Assembly: GCF_003063315.1 (NCBI RefSeq)
Contig: NZ_NERV01000002.1
Location: forward strand, 1,054,001-1,118,000
DNA length: 64,000 nt
Reading direction: 5' to 3'
Source: Limnohabitans sp. T6-5
GTDB lineage: Bacteria; Pseudomonadota; Gammaproteobacteria; Burkholderiales; Burkholderiaceae_C
The position numbers were made by a program, and so were the translations under genes. The notes under the pieces are model-generated. The model did no database searches. It saw only the letters and a list, made by a program, of their open reading frames with translations, and was not told where the DNA came from. Within the stretch, counting starts at the first letter, position 1. Each line of letters begins with the position of its first letter. This document shows positions 27,101 to 39,100 of the stretch, piece by piece.

Positions 27101-30100
27101 TCTACCAGCGTGCCGTTGGCTTCGGCCAGGATGCGCGCACACGCATCGACCACGGCCTGCACTTTGGCGGCCGTGTCCAGCACTGCGCCTGCGGCGGCCG
27201 CACTGCTCAAAGCCGACTGGATGGCCGCCAGATTGCGGGTGTCCACACCGGTGATCTGCGCATATGCAAAGTCGGCCACAGCGGGCGCGGCCGCCGTGGT
27301 GTCTTGCGTGTAACGGGTGAGCACGGCCAGCGCCGCGCTTTGGCTTGCTTGCTGCAGCCAGCTGCGCACATCGGCCATGGACTGCAGATCAGACGGGCTG
27401 ACCGCTGGCGACTTGAGCAATTCGGCCAGCGCCACCAGCGATGTGCCTTGCACACCGGTCATGCCCAAGGCTTGCATCTCGGCCACGGTCAAGGGCGAAG
27501 CAGGGTCTTGCCCATCGGCCAGGCTCATGAGCTTGTCCACGGTGGTGGCCAAGGATTCCAGCTCATCCACCGAGTCGACCAGATAGAAAGGCTGATCGGC
27601 CAGCACCGCATCCATGAGGCGCAGACCCTCGGGCGACAAGGCAGCCGCCTTCACCGCACCGACGCGGGCAAAGTCTGCCGCCTGCGGTTGGGACTGTGGC
27701 GTGGCATCGGCCGCAGCGCCATTGGCTTCGGCCAGGATGCCGGCATACGCATCGACCAGCGCCTGCACAGCAGGCAAGCTGCTGATCGTGTCACCCGTGA
27801 TGGCGCTGCTGACCAGTGCGCTGTTGAGGGCAAACACATGGACACTGTCCACGCCTTGCACATCGGCACGCTGCCAATCTGCCAGGGTGGGGGCTGCGCC
27901 GCTGTTGCTGCTGGCATAGCGCTGCAAGACCTGCAACAAATCGCCACGCACCGTGTTGACCAGGTTCTGCAAAGCCGCCAGGTCGGCCACACCAGCGCCG
28001 TTGTCGGCTGTCGCGGCCACCGCCGCCAAAATCGCGCTCAGGTTGTACGGCGTGACCCCGCTCAGACCCAGCGCTTGCAAATCGGCTTCGCTTAAGGCCA
28101 CGCTGGGCGTGCCACCGGCAGCCGTCAGCAGCAAGGCCTGAACCGTTTGGGCCAGCGCTTCGATCTCGGCCACGCTGTCGATGGCAGACGCCGTCTTGTC
28201 GGCCATCACCTGGTTGAGCAACTGCTGGCCAAAAGAGCCATCAGGCAGCGCAGCCGCTGCTGTGGCCCCGATGGCCGCATAGGTTGCGGCCTGCGGATCG
28301 GCCGCCGTGCTGTCGGCGGCCGCACCATTGGCTTCGGCCAGGATGAGCGCATAGGCGTCCACCATGGCCTGGATTTGGGCCACTGTGCGGACCTGCTCGC
28401 CCTGCACCACGCTGGTGGCCAGCACACTGTTGATGGCCTCCACGTTGTTCGTGTTCACGCCGCTGACACCGGCCACGAGGTAATCGGCCAGACGCGGCAA
28501 TGGCGCAGCCGTGTCGTCAGCCGCTTGCGCAATGACTGCCAAAGCCGCCGCAATGGCCGCCTGGGCCGCCTGGCTGCTGCGGATCACCTGGCTGACGCTT
28601 TGCTGCAAATCGTTCAGGCTGCGCACGCCACGGCCATCATCAGGCCCTGCGGCAATGCTGGCCAGCACAGCGGCCAAATTGGCTGCGTCCACACCCAAGA
28701 TGCCTAGCGCGGCAAAGTCATCTGCGCTCAAGGCGGGGCTGGCCGCCAGGCCTGCCGCCGTGTGCATCAGGCCCTCCACCGTCTGGGCCAGGGCGTCGAT
28801 CTTGCTGACCTGATCGACCGCTGTGGGCTGCGCATTGGCGATCACATCGAGCAGCAATTGCTGAGCCACCGAGCCGTCTGCCAGCGAGGCGGCGGCAGTG
28901 GCACCGATGGCCGCAAAGGTGGCTGCTGTCGGGTTCACGGCACTGGCATCGGGTGCGCCGCCATTGGCTTCGACCAGCACCAACTGGTAGGCATCGAGCA
29001 CGGCCTGCAAGGCTGCAGGCGTGACAGTCGAGATGGCACCGGTTTTTAGTGCATCGAGCAGCGCCAGGCGATTGGCATCGGTCACGCCGGTCAGGCCCGC
29101 GTCCACCAAATCGTCCATGGTGGGTTTGCCCGACTGGGTATCGACCACGGCTTGCAACACACCGATGGCCTTTGCTTGCTTGGATGCCGAAGTCACCACG
29201 TTTTGCAAGCGGGCCAGCGTGTTGATCGCATCCCCGGTATCGGGCGTGCTGACCAAGGCAGCCAGCACTGCGTTCAGATTTTGAGCCGTGACGCCCGTGA
29301 CCCCCAGCAAGGCGAAATCGGCCGGTGTCAGCGTCTGTGCAGGCGTCAAGCCAGCGGCCGTCTCCAGCAGCGCCGAGGTGATGCTGGCCAGCGCATCGAT
29401 CTGCGCCACGGTGTGCACCGCTGGCGTCGTTTGTGCGCCGATGACATCGTTGAGCAAGGCCAAAGCGTTTTGCCCCAAGGCCGTGCTTTGCGCCGCCACA
29501 CCCAGGTCTACGCCGATGCGCTCGAAGTTGGCTGCCGTGGGGTCGCTCACGGTCAGGTCGTTGGCGCTGCCATTGGCTTCTGACTGGATGCGGTTGTACG
29601 CATCCACCATGGCCTGCAAGGCCTGCACCGTGATGCCGCCGCTGAACGACTGTGTGGCCAGCGCCTGATTGAGGAATGCCCTTGCGTCGGCATTCACAGC
29701 GCTCACACCCAGCAAGGTGTAGTCGGCCAGGCTTGGCACGGCGGCGTTGGCGGGGTCGTTGGCATAGGCCTGCAAGCGGGCTTGCGCATCCACTGCGGCT
29801 TGCTGATCACGCACGGTGGTCAACACCAGTGTTTGCAGCTGCGCCAGCGTCTGAATCTGGCTGCCGTCATTGGCGGTGTTGGCGATGGCGCTCAAGACCT
29901 GCGCCAGATTGACGCTGTCCACGCCAGAAATTCCCAAGGCCAGGAAGTCTGCCGGGCTCAGGGCCTGGTTGGCAGGCAATGCGCTGGCTTGGCTGGCAGC
30001 CACCACCATGAAGCGCTCGGCCAGGCTGGCCAGCGCATCGATCTTGGCCACGCTGTCCAGCATGGCCGGGTTGGCGGAAGCGATCAGATCGTTGAACAAA

Positions 30101-33100
30101 GCCAGCGAGGCCGAGCCAGGCCGCAAAGCAGCCGCCTGAGCAGCACCGATCAAGGCGAAATCTGCCGCCACAGGCACCACGGCAGGCGTGGCATCCAGCG
30201 CCTGGGACAACACGGCCTGGACCGCACGGGCCAGCGCGTTCACTTCGCCTGAGGTGTCCACGGCCGAGGTGGTCTGGCTGGCCACCACGTCTTGCAACAA
30301 AGCCATGCCGCTGGCGTTGCCACGCAAGAGGCCCAAATCGACCCCCATCGCTTGGTAGTCAGCAGCGCCCGGATTGACAGCGCTGTCGGCGTCTCCTGCT
30401 GCGCCATTGGCTTCCGCCAGGATGCGCGTGCAGGCATCCACCATGGCTTGCAAGGCCCCCAAGGTGCTCACACCCGAGCCATCATCGGCAGACGCAGCCA
30501 GGGCCGACTGCACGGCAGACAAATTGCCTGCCGTCACACCTGTAATGCCCAAAGTCTGCAATTGCGCCATCGTTGCCACGCCTTGGCCTGCGGCACTCGC
30601 CACCACCGCCTGCACAGCATCGGCCAGCGCCTGCAGCTTGGCCACACTGTCCACATCGGCTGCGGTTTTGCCGTCAATCACTTCACCCAGCAAGTCCAGC
30701 TTCAAGGCGCTGTCCATGCCATTGACGCCCAGCTCCGCATATTGCGCTGACGTTGGGGGCGTGCTGTTGCTGGCCTGGCCATCTGCGCTTTGCAAGACAG
30801 CGGCATAAGCATCCACGATCACCTGAACGTCTGCAGCGCTGTCGGCTTGCACGCCGGTGATGTCCCGATCGGCCAGCACACTGTTGACCATGGCCGCGCT
30901 GGGCTGAGCTGAGCCCCCCACACCGGCCACACCGGCCAGCGTGTACACATTCAAATCAGCCGACGCCGTCAGGTCAGCCTGCGCCGAGCTGCCCAGCACG
31001 GCCGCTGCGGCCTGCTGCGCTGCTGCAGCCGCTGCACCCGAAGCGGCGTTGGCGGCAGCCACGCTGGCAGGTTCGGTTTCGTTGGCGGCAGTGGCGGCGG
31101 CCTGGGCTGCTGTGGCTGCAGCTGTTGCGGCTGTGGCTTGGGCTGCGGCATCAGTGGCTGCGGCCTGAGCTGCGGTTTGTTTGGCTTCGATGTCCGCCAA
31201 CTCTGCTGGCGTTGCTGGACTGCTCAGTGCGGCGACAGCGTTGTTCAAAGCTGTCTTGGTCGTTATTGCCGTTGCAGCTGCCGTTGTGGCGGCAGTGGCC
31301 GCATTGGCGGAAGCTGTTGCAAGGTCTGCCACCTTGGCGTCGGTTGCTGTTTCGCTGGCTGTGGCCGAAGCGGTGGCGTCGGTGCCCGCTGTGCTTGCAG
31401 CGGTGGCGGCAGCGTTGGCAGTGGCCACACTGGCAGGCACGACTTCGTTGGCGGCTGTGGCTGCTTCCTGGGCTGCAGTCGCAGCGGCTGTTGCAGCTTT
31501 TGCTTTCGCTGCGGCATCTGCTGAAGCTGTCAGCGCTGCGGCTTGCTTGGCTTCAATATCGCTCAATTGAGCTGGTGTTGCGGGATCGCTCAATGCGGAA
31601 ACGGCGTTGTCCAAAGCCGTCTTGGCCGCTGTCGCTGCTGCGGCAGCTGTTGTAGCAGCTGTTGCGGCATTGGCGGCGACTGTGGCCAGGTCCGCGACTT
31701 TGGCGTCGGTTGCGGTTTCGCTGGCCGTGGCCGATGTTGTGGCGGCTGTGCTCGCTGCAATTGCCACAGTGGCTGCAGCGTTGGCAGTTGCCACGCTGGC
31801 AGGCACTGTTTCGTTAGCGGCTGCAGCTGCGGCTTGGGCTGCATTTGCAACGGCTGTCGCTGCTGAGGCTTTAGCTGCGGCATCAGCTGCTGCAACTTGC
31901 GCTGCAATTTGCGCAGCTTCAACGGTAGTCAGTTCGGCGGATGTTGCGGGGTTGCTCAGCGCGGCAACGGCACCGTCCAGTGCGGTCTTGGCTGCTGTTG
32001 CGGTGGCGGCGGCTGTTGTCGCAGCTGTTGCGGCATTGGCTGCGGCTGCAGCCAGATCAGCCACTTTGGCGTCTGTCGCAGTTTCGCTGGCGGCTGCCGA
32101 TGTGGTGGCGTCGGTGCCTGCTGCGCTTGCCGCTGTGGCGGCAGCGTTGGCGTCTGCAACGCTGGCTGGTGCGACTTCATTCGCAGCCGTGGCGGCAGCT
32201 TGCGCTGCTGTCGCTACAGATGTTGCGGCGGCTGCTTTGGCAGCGGCATCAGCGGCGGCAGTGAGCGCTGCTGCTTGCTTCGCTTCAACATCGGTCAATT
32301 GCGCAGGCGTTGCGGGATCGCTTAATGCGGCAACGGCGCTGTCCAGCGCAGTCTTGGCCGCTGTCACTGCTGCTGCGGCTGTTGTGGCGGCAGTTGCAGC
32401 ATTGGCGGCTGCTGCGGCCAAGCTGGCCACTTTGGCGTCGGTTGCAGTTTCGCTGGCGGCTGCCGATGTGGTGGCGTCGGTGCCTGCTGCGCTTGCCGCT
32501 GTGGCTGCGGCGTTGGCGTCTGCAACGCTGGCTGGTTCGACTTCATTCGCGACTGTGGCGGCAGCTTGCGCTGCTGTCGCTGCAGCTGTTGCGGCGGCTG
32601 CTTTGGCAGCAGCATCCGTTGCGGCAGTCAGTGCTGCTGCTTGCTTCGCTTCAACGTCGGTCAATTGCGCAGGCGTTGCGGGATCGCTCAATGCGGCAAC
32701 TGCGCTGTCCAACGCGGTCTTGGCCGCTGTTGCGGTTGCAGCGGCCGCACTGGCGGCGGTCGCGGCATTGGCGGCTGCTGCGGCCAAGCTGGCCACTTTG
32801 GCGTCGGTTGCAGTTTCGCTGGCGGCTGCCGATGTAGTGGCGTCGGTGCTCGCTGAGCTTGCAGCTGCGGCGGCAGCGTTGGCAATGGCTACGCTGGCAG
32901 GTTCAGATTCACCGGCGGCCGTGGCTGCAGCTTGCGCTGCTGTCGCTGCAGCTGTTGCGGCGGCTGCTTTGGCAGCAGCATCAGCGGCGGCAGTGAGCGC
33001 TGCTGCTTGCTTCGCTTCAACGTCGGTCAATTGCGCAGGCGTTGCGGGATCGCTCAATGCGGCAACGGCGCTGTCCAGCACAGTCTTGGCCGCTGTCACT

Positions 33101-36100
33101 GCTGCTGCGGCTGTTGTGGCGGCAGTTGCAGCATTGGCGGCTGCTGCGGCCAAGCTGGCCACTTTGGCGTCCGTCGCGGTTTCGCTGGCGGCTGCCGATG
33201 TGGTGGCGTCGGTGCTCGATGCGCTTGCTTCTGTAGCAGCAGTGTTGGCAGCAGCAACGCTGGCAGGTTCGCCTTCACCGGCAGCCGTTGCTGCCGACTG
33301 TGCCGCTAGAGCAGCCGCAGTCGCTGCGGCAGCTTTGACAGCTGCATCAGCGGCGGCTGTCAGTGCTACGGCTTGCTTCGCTTCAACGTCTGCCAGTTCA
33401 GCAGGCGTTGCCGGATCGCTCAGAGCGGCAACGGCGTTGTTGAGCGCAGTCTTGGCCGCTGTAGCTGCCGTTGCGGCTGCTGTCGCGGCAATCGCGGCAT
33501 TGGCGGCTGCTATGGCCAAGCTCGCCACTTTGGCATCCGTCGCGGTTTCGCTGGCTGTGGCAGATACGGTGGCTGCAGTAACTGCGGCGCTTGCAGCTAT
33601 GGCTGCAGCGTTGGCTGTTACCACGCTGGATGGCGTTGTTTCACCAGCCTCTGTGGCGGCAGCTTGCGCGGCTATTGCGGCAGCTGCTGCGGCTGCAGCT
33701 TTAGCAGAAGCATCAGCAGCGGCAGCTTGCGCTGCGGCTTGCTTGGCTTCGATGTCAGTCAGTTCAGTTGGCGTTGCGGGATCGCTCATCGCTGCAACGG
33801 CGCTGTCCAGCGCTGTCTTGGCCGCTGTTGCCATTGCAGCAGCCGTTGTCGCGGCAGTCGCGGCATTGGCGGCGACTGTGGCCAGGTCAGAAACTTTGGC
33901 GTCTGTCGCTGTTTCGCTGGCCGTGGCCGATGCACTGGCGTCAGTACTCGCTGCGCTTGCAACTGTTGCAGCGGCGTTGGCAGTGGCTACGCTGGATGGA
34001 ACTGTTTCGTTAGCGGCTGCAGCTGCGGCTTGGGCTGCTGTCGCGGCAGCTGTTGCTGCAGCTGCATTGGCAGCGGCATCGGCGGCGGCAGCGAGCGCTG
34101 CTGCCTGCTTGGCTTCAACGTCTGCTAGTTCAGCGGGCGTTGCCGGATCGCTCAGAGCCGAGACGGCGTTGTCCAAAGCCGTTTTTGCAGCAGTCGCTAC
34201 CACTTCCGCAGCTGTCGCGGCGGTCGCGGCATTTGCGGCTGCTGTGGCCAAGCTGGCCACTTTGGCGTCGGTTGCCGTTTCGCTGGCGGTAGCTGATGCG
34301 GTGGCGTCGGTGCCCGCTGTGCTTGCAGCTGTGGCGGCGGCGTTGGCAGTGGCTGCGCTGGCAGGTTCAGATTCACCAGCTGCTGTGGCGGCAGCTTGTG
34401 CGGCTGTCGCAGCAGCTGTGGCTGCTGAGGCTTTGGCGGCTGCATCAGCGGCGGCAGTCAGTGCTGCGGCCTGCTTGGTTTCAACGTCTGCCAGTTCAGC
34501 AGGCGTTGCCGGATCGCTCATCGCTGCAACGGCGCTGTCCAGCGCTGTCTTAGCCGCTGCTGCCGTTGCGGCAGCCGCACTGGCGGCAGTCGCGGCATTG
34601 GTGGCGGCGGTGGCAAGGGCGGCCACTTTGGCGTCAGTCGCGGTTTCGCTGGCGGTAGCTGATGCAGTGGCGTCGGTGCCAGCTGCGCTTGCAGCTGCGA
34701 CAGCAGTGTTGGCAGCAGCAACGCTGGCAGGTTCACCTTCACCGGCAGCCGTTGCTGCCGACTGTGCCGCTAGAGCAGCCGCAGTCGCTGCGGCAGCTTT
34801 GACAGCTGCATCAGCGGCGGCTGTCAGTGCTACGACTTGCTTCGCTTCAACGTCAGCCAGTTCAGCAGGCGTTGCCGGATCGCTCAGGGCGGCAACGGCG
34901 CTTTCCAGAGCGGCCTTCGCAGCTGTCGCTGCTGCGGCAGCCGTTGTGGCGGCAGTTGCGGCATTGGCGGCTGCTATGGCCAAGCTGGCTACTTTGGCGT
35001 CTGTCGCCGTTTCGCTGGCAGCAGCCGAAGCTGTGGCGTCGGTGCCCGCTGTGCTTGCCGCGGCAGCAGCGGCGTTGGCAGTGGCCACGCTGGCAGGTTC
35101 GGCTTCACCGGCTGCTGTTGCAACAGCTTGCGCGGCTATTGCAGCCGCTGTTGCAGCTGCAGCTTTGGTGGCGGCATCAGCGGCTGCAGCTTGCGCTGCG
35201 GCTTGCTTGGCTTCGATGTCAGTCAGTTCAGCTGGCGTTGCGGGATCGGTCATCGCTGCAACGGCGCTGTCCAGCGCTGTCTTGGCCGCTGTTGCCGTTG
35301 CAGCAGCCGCACTGGCCACAGTCGCGGCATTGGCGGCGACTGTGGCCAGGTCAGAAACTTTGGCGTCTGTCGCTGTTTCGCTGGCCGTGGCCGATGCACT
35401 GGCGTCAGTACTCGCTGCGCTTGCAACTGTTGCAGCGGCGTTGGCAGTGGCTACGCTGGATGGAACTGTTTCGTTAGCGGCTGCAGCTGCGGCTTGGGCT
35501 GCTGTCGCGGCAGCTGTTGCTGCGGCTGCTTTGGCAGCGGCATCGGCGGCGGCAGCGATCGCTGCTGCCTGCTTGGCTTCAACGTCTGCTAGTTCAGCGG
35601 GCGTTGCCGGATCGCTCAGAGCCGAGACGGCGTTGTCCAAGGCTGTCTTGGCAGCTGTCGCTGCTGCTGCAGCTGTTGTGGCGGCAGTTGCGGCATTGGC
35701 GGCGACTGTGGCCAGGTCCGCGACTTTGGCGTCGGTTGCGGTTTCGCTGGCCGTGGCCGATGCACTGGCGTCAGTACTCGCTGCGCTTGCAGCTGTGGCA
35801 GCGGCGTTGGCAATTGCCACGCTGGCAGGCACTGTTTCGTTAGCGGCTGCAGCTGCGGCTTGGGCTGCATTTGCAGCGGCTGTCGCTGCTGCAGCTTTAT
35901 CTGCGGCATCAGATGCTGCAACTTGCGCTGCAATTTGCGCAGCTTCAACGGCAGCCAGTTCGGCGGATGTTGCGGGGTTGCTCAGCGCGGCAACGGCACC
36001 GTCCAGTGCGGTCTTGGCTGCTGTTGCGGTGGCGGCGGCTGTTGTAGCGGCTGTTGCGGCATTGGCTGCGGCTGCAGCCAGATCAGCCACTTTGGCGTCT

Positions 36101-39100
36101 GTCGCAGTTTCGCTGGCACTGGCTGAAGTGCTTGCCGACGTACCTGCGGCGCTTGCAGCTGTGGCTGCGGCGTTGGCAGTTGCCACGCTGGCAGGCACGG
36201 TTTCATTGGCGGCTATGGCGGCATCTTGTGCTGCAGTCGCGGCGGCAGTCGCTGCGGCAGCTTTGACAGCTGCATCAGCGGCGGCTGTCAATGCTACGGC
36301 TTGCTTGGCTTCAACGTCTGCCAATTGAGCTGGCGTTGCCGGATCGCTCATCGCAGCAACGGCGCTGTCCAAAGCGGCCTTCGCAGCTGTCGCAGCTGCA
36401 GCAGCCGTTGTCGCTGCAGTTGCTGCATTGGCGGCAGCTGTGGCCAAGCTGGCGACTTTGGCGTCGGTTGCGGTTTCGCTGGCAGCAGCCGAAGCTGTGG
36501 CGTCGGTGCCCGCTGTGCTTGCAGCTGCGGCGTTGGCAGTGGCCACGCTGGAAGGTTCGGCTTCGTTAGCGGCTGTGGCTGCGGCTTGGGCTGCAGTCGC
36601 TGCGGCAGTCGCTGCGCCAGCTTTGACAGCTGCATCAACTGCAGCAGTCAGTGCGGCGGCCTGTTTGGCTTCGACGTCTGCCAGTTCAGCTGGCGTTGCC
36701 GGATCGCTCATCGCTGCAATGGCGCTGTCCAGCGCTGTCTTGGCCGCTGTTGCTGTTGCAGCAGCCGTTGTTGCGGCAGTTGCGGCATCGGCAGCGACTG
36801 TGGCCAGGTCAGAAACTTTGGCGTCTGTCGCTGTTTCGCTAGCCGTGGCCGATGCACTGGCGTCAGTACTCGCTGCGCTTGCAGCTGTGGCAGCGACGTT
36901 GGCAATTACCACGCTGGCAGGCACTGATTCGTTAGCGGCTGCAGCAGCGGCTTGGGCTGCTGTCGCGGCAGCTATTGCTGCGGCTGCATTGGCAGCCGCA
37001 TCAGCAGCGGCAGTCAGTGCGGCGGCCTGTTTGGCTTCGACGTCTGCCAGTTCAGCTGGCGTTGCCGGATCGCTCATCGCTGCAACGGCGCTGTCCAGCG
37101 CTGTCTTGGCCGCTGTTGCTGTTGCAGCAGCCGTACTCGCGGCAGTCGCGGCACTGGCTGCTGCCGTGGCCAAGCTGGCCACTTTGGCATCCGTCGCGGT
37201 TTCGCTGGCTGTGGCAGATGTGGTGGCATCAGCACTCGCTGCACTTGCAGTTGTGGCAGCGGCGTTGGCAGTGGCCACGCTAGCAGGTTCGGCTTCACCG
37301 GCTGCTGCTGCAACAGCTTGCGCGGCTGTTGCAGCAGCTGTTGCAGCTGCAGCTTTGTTGGCGGCATCAGCAGCGGCAGCTTGCGCTGCGGCTTGTTTGG
37401 TTTCAACGTCTGTCAATTGCGCAGGCGTTGCGGGATCGCTCAATGCGGCAACGGCGCTGTCCAACGCGGTCTTGGCCGCTGTTGCGGTTGCAGCGGCTGC
37501 ACTGGCGGCGGTCGCGGCATTGGCGGCGACTGTGGCCAGGTCCGCGACTTTGACGTCTGTCGCAGTTTCGCTGGCGGCTGCCGATGTGGTGGCATCGGTG
37601 CCTGCTGCGCTTGCCGCTGCGGCTGCTGCGTTGGCAATGGCTACGCTGGCAGGTTCAGATTCACCGGCGGCCGTGGCTGCTGCTTGCGCTGCTGTCGCTG
37701 CAGATGTCGCCGCTGCAGCTTTGGCAGCGGCATCAGCGGCTGCAGCTTGAGCTGCGGCCTGCTTGGCTTCGACTTCTGCTAATTGAGCTGGCGTTGCGGG
37801 ATCGCTCAAGTCTGCAACTGCGCTGTCCAACGCGGTCTTGGCCGCTGCTGCGGTTGCAGCGGCTGCACTGGCGGCGGTCGCGGCATTGGCGGCTGCTGCG
37901 GCCAAGCTGGCCACTTTGGCGTCGGTTGCAGTTTCGCTGGCAGTGGCCGATGCGGTGGCGTCGGTGCCCGCTGCACTTGCAGCGGCGGCTGCGGCGTTGG
38001 CGGCGGCCACGGTGTCTGGCGGTGTTTCACCAGCCGCTGTGGCGGCAGCTTGTGCGGCTGTCGCCGCGTCTGTTGCTGCTTGTGCTTTCGCTGCGGCGTC
38101 GGTGGCGGCAGCTTGCGCTGCGGCTTGCTTGGTTTCGATATCAGCCAGTTCAGCTGGCGTTGCGGGATCACTCAGGGCTGCAACGGCGCTGTCCAGAGCC
38201 GTCTTGGCCGCAGTCGCTATTGCAGCGGCTGCAGTCGCGGCGCTTGCAGCATTGGCGGCAGCGGTGGCCAGGTCAGCCACTTTGGCGTCTGTCGCAGTTT
38301 CGCTGGCGGCTGCCGATGTGGTGGCGTCGGTGCCCGCTGCACTTGCAGCGGCGGCTGCGGCGTTGGCGGCGGCCACGGTGTCTGGCGGTGTTTCACCAGC
38401 CGCTGTGGCGGCAGCTTGTGCGGCTGTCGCCGCGTCTGTTGCGGCTTGTGCTTTCGCTGCGGCGTCGGTGGCGGCAGCTTGCGCTGCGGCTTGCTTGGTT
38501 TCGATGTCAGCCAGTTCAGCTGACGTTGCAGGATCACTCAGGGCTGCAACTGCGCTGTCCAACGCGGTCTTGGCCGCTGTTGCGGTTGCAGCGGCTGCAC
38601 TGGCGGCGGTCGCGGCACTGGCGGCTGCTGCGGCCAAGCTGGCCACTTTGGCGTCCGTCGCGGTTTCGCTGGCGGTGGCAGATGTGGTGGCATCGGTGCC
38701 TGCTGCACTTGCAGCGGCGGCTGCGGCGTTGGCGACGGCCACGCTGTCTGGCGGAGTTTCACCAGCCGCTGTGGCGGCAGCTTGTGCGGCTGTCGCCGCG
38801 TCTGTTGCTGCTTGTGCTTTCGCTGCGGCCTCGGTGGCGGCAGCTTGCGCTGCGGCTTGCTTGGTTTCGATGTCAGCCAGTTCAGCTGGCGTTGCAGGAT
38901 CACTCAGGGCTGCAACTGCGCTGTCCAACGCGGTCTTGGCCGCTGTTGCGGTTGCAGCGGCTGCACTGGCGGCGCTTGCAGCATTGGCAGCAGCGGTGGC
39001 CAGGTCAGCCACTTTGGCGTCGGTTGCAGTTTCGCTGGCTGTAGCCGATGCGGTGGCGTCGGTGCTCGATGCGCTTGCTGCTGTAGCAGCAGTGTTGGCA

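Noticed and set aside
24328-28095. Plus-strand open frame of 1255 codons rich in His, Gln, Arg and Gly
   Set aside because: Shadow of the giant gene: composition typical of antisense reading of GC-rich DNA, no domain, no Shine-Dalgarno. The same holds for frames at 47491-49251, 56134-59040, 59122-61275 and 61663-62763.
31607-36328. Plus-strand open frame of 1573 codons, alanine-rich, plus similar ones at 37838-39517 and 44426-46993
   Set aside because: They are antisense images of the alanine-rich repeat: GCN arrays stay open and alanine-rich on the other strand. The minus-strand frame continues into clear Ig-like domains on both sides, these do not.
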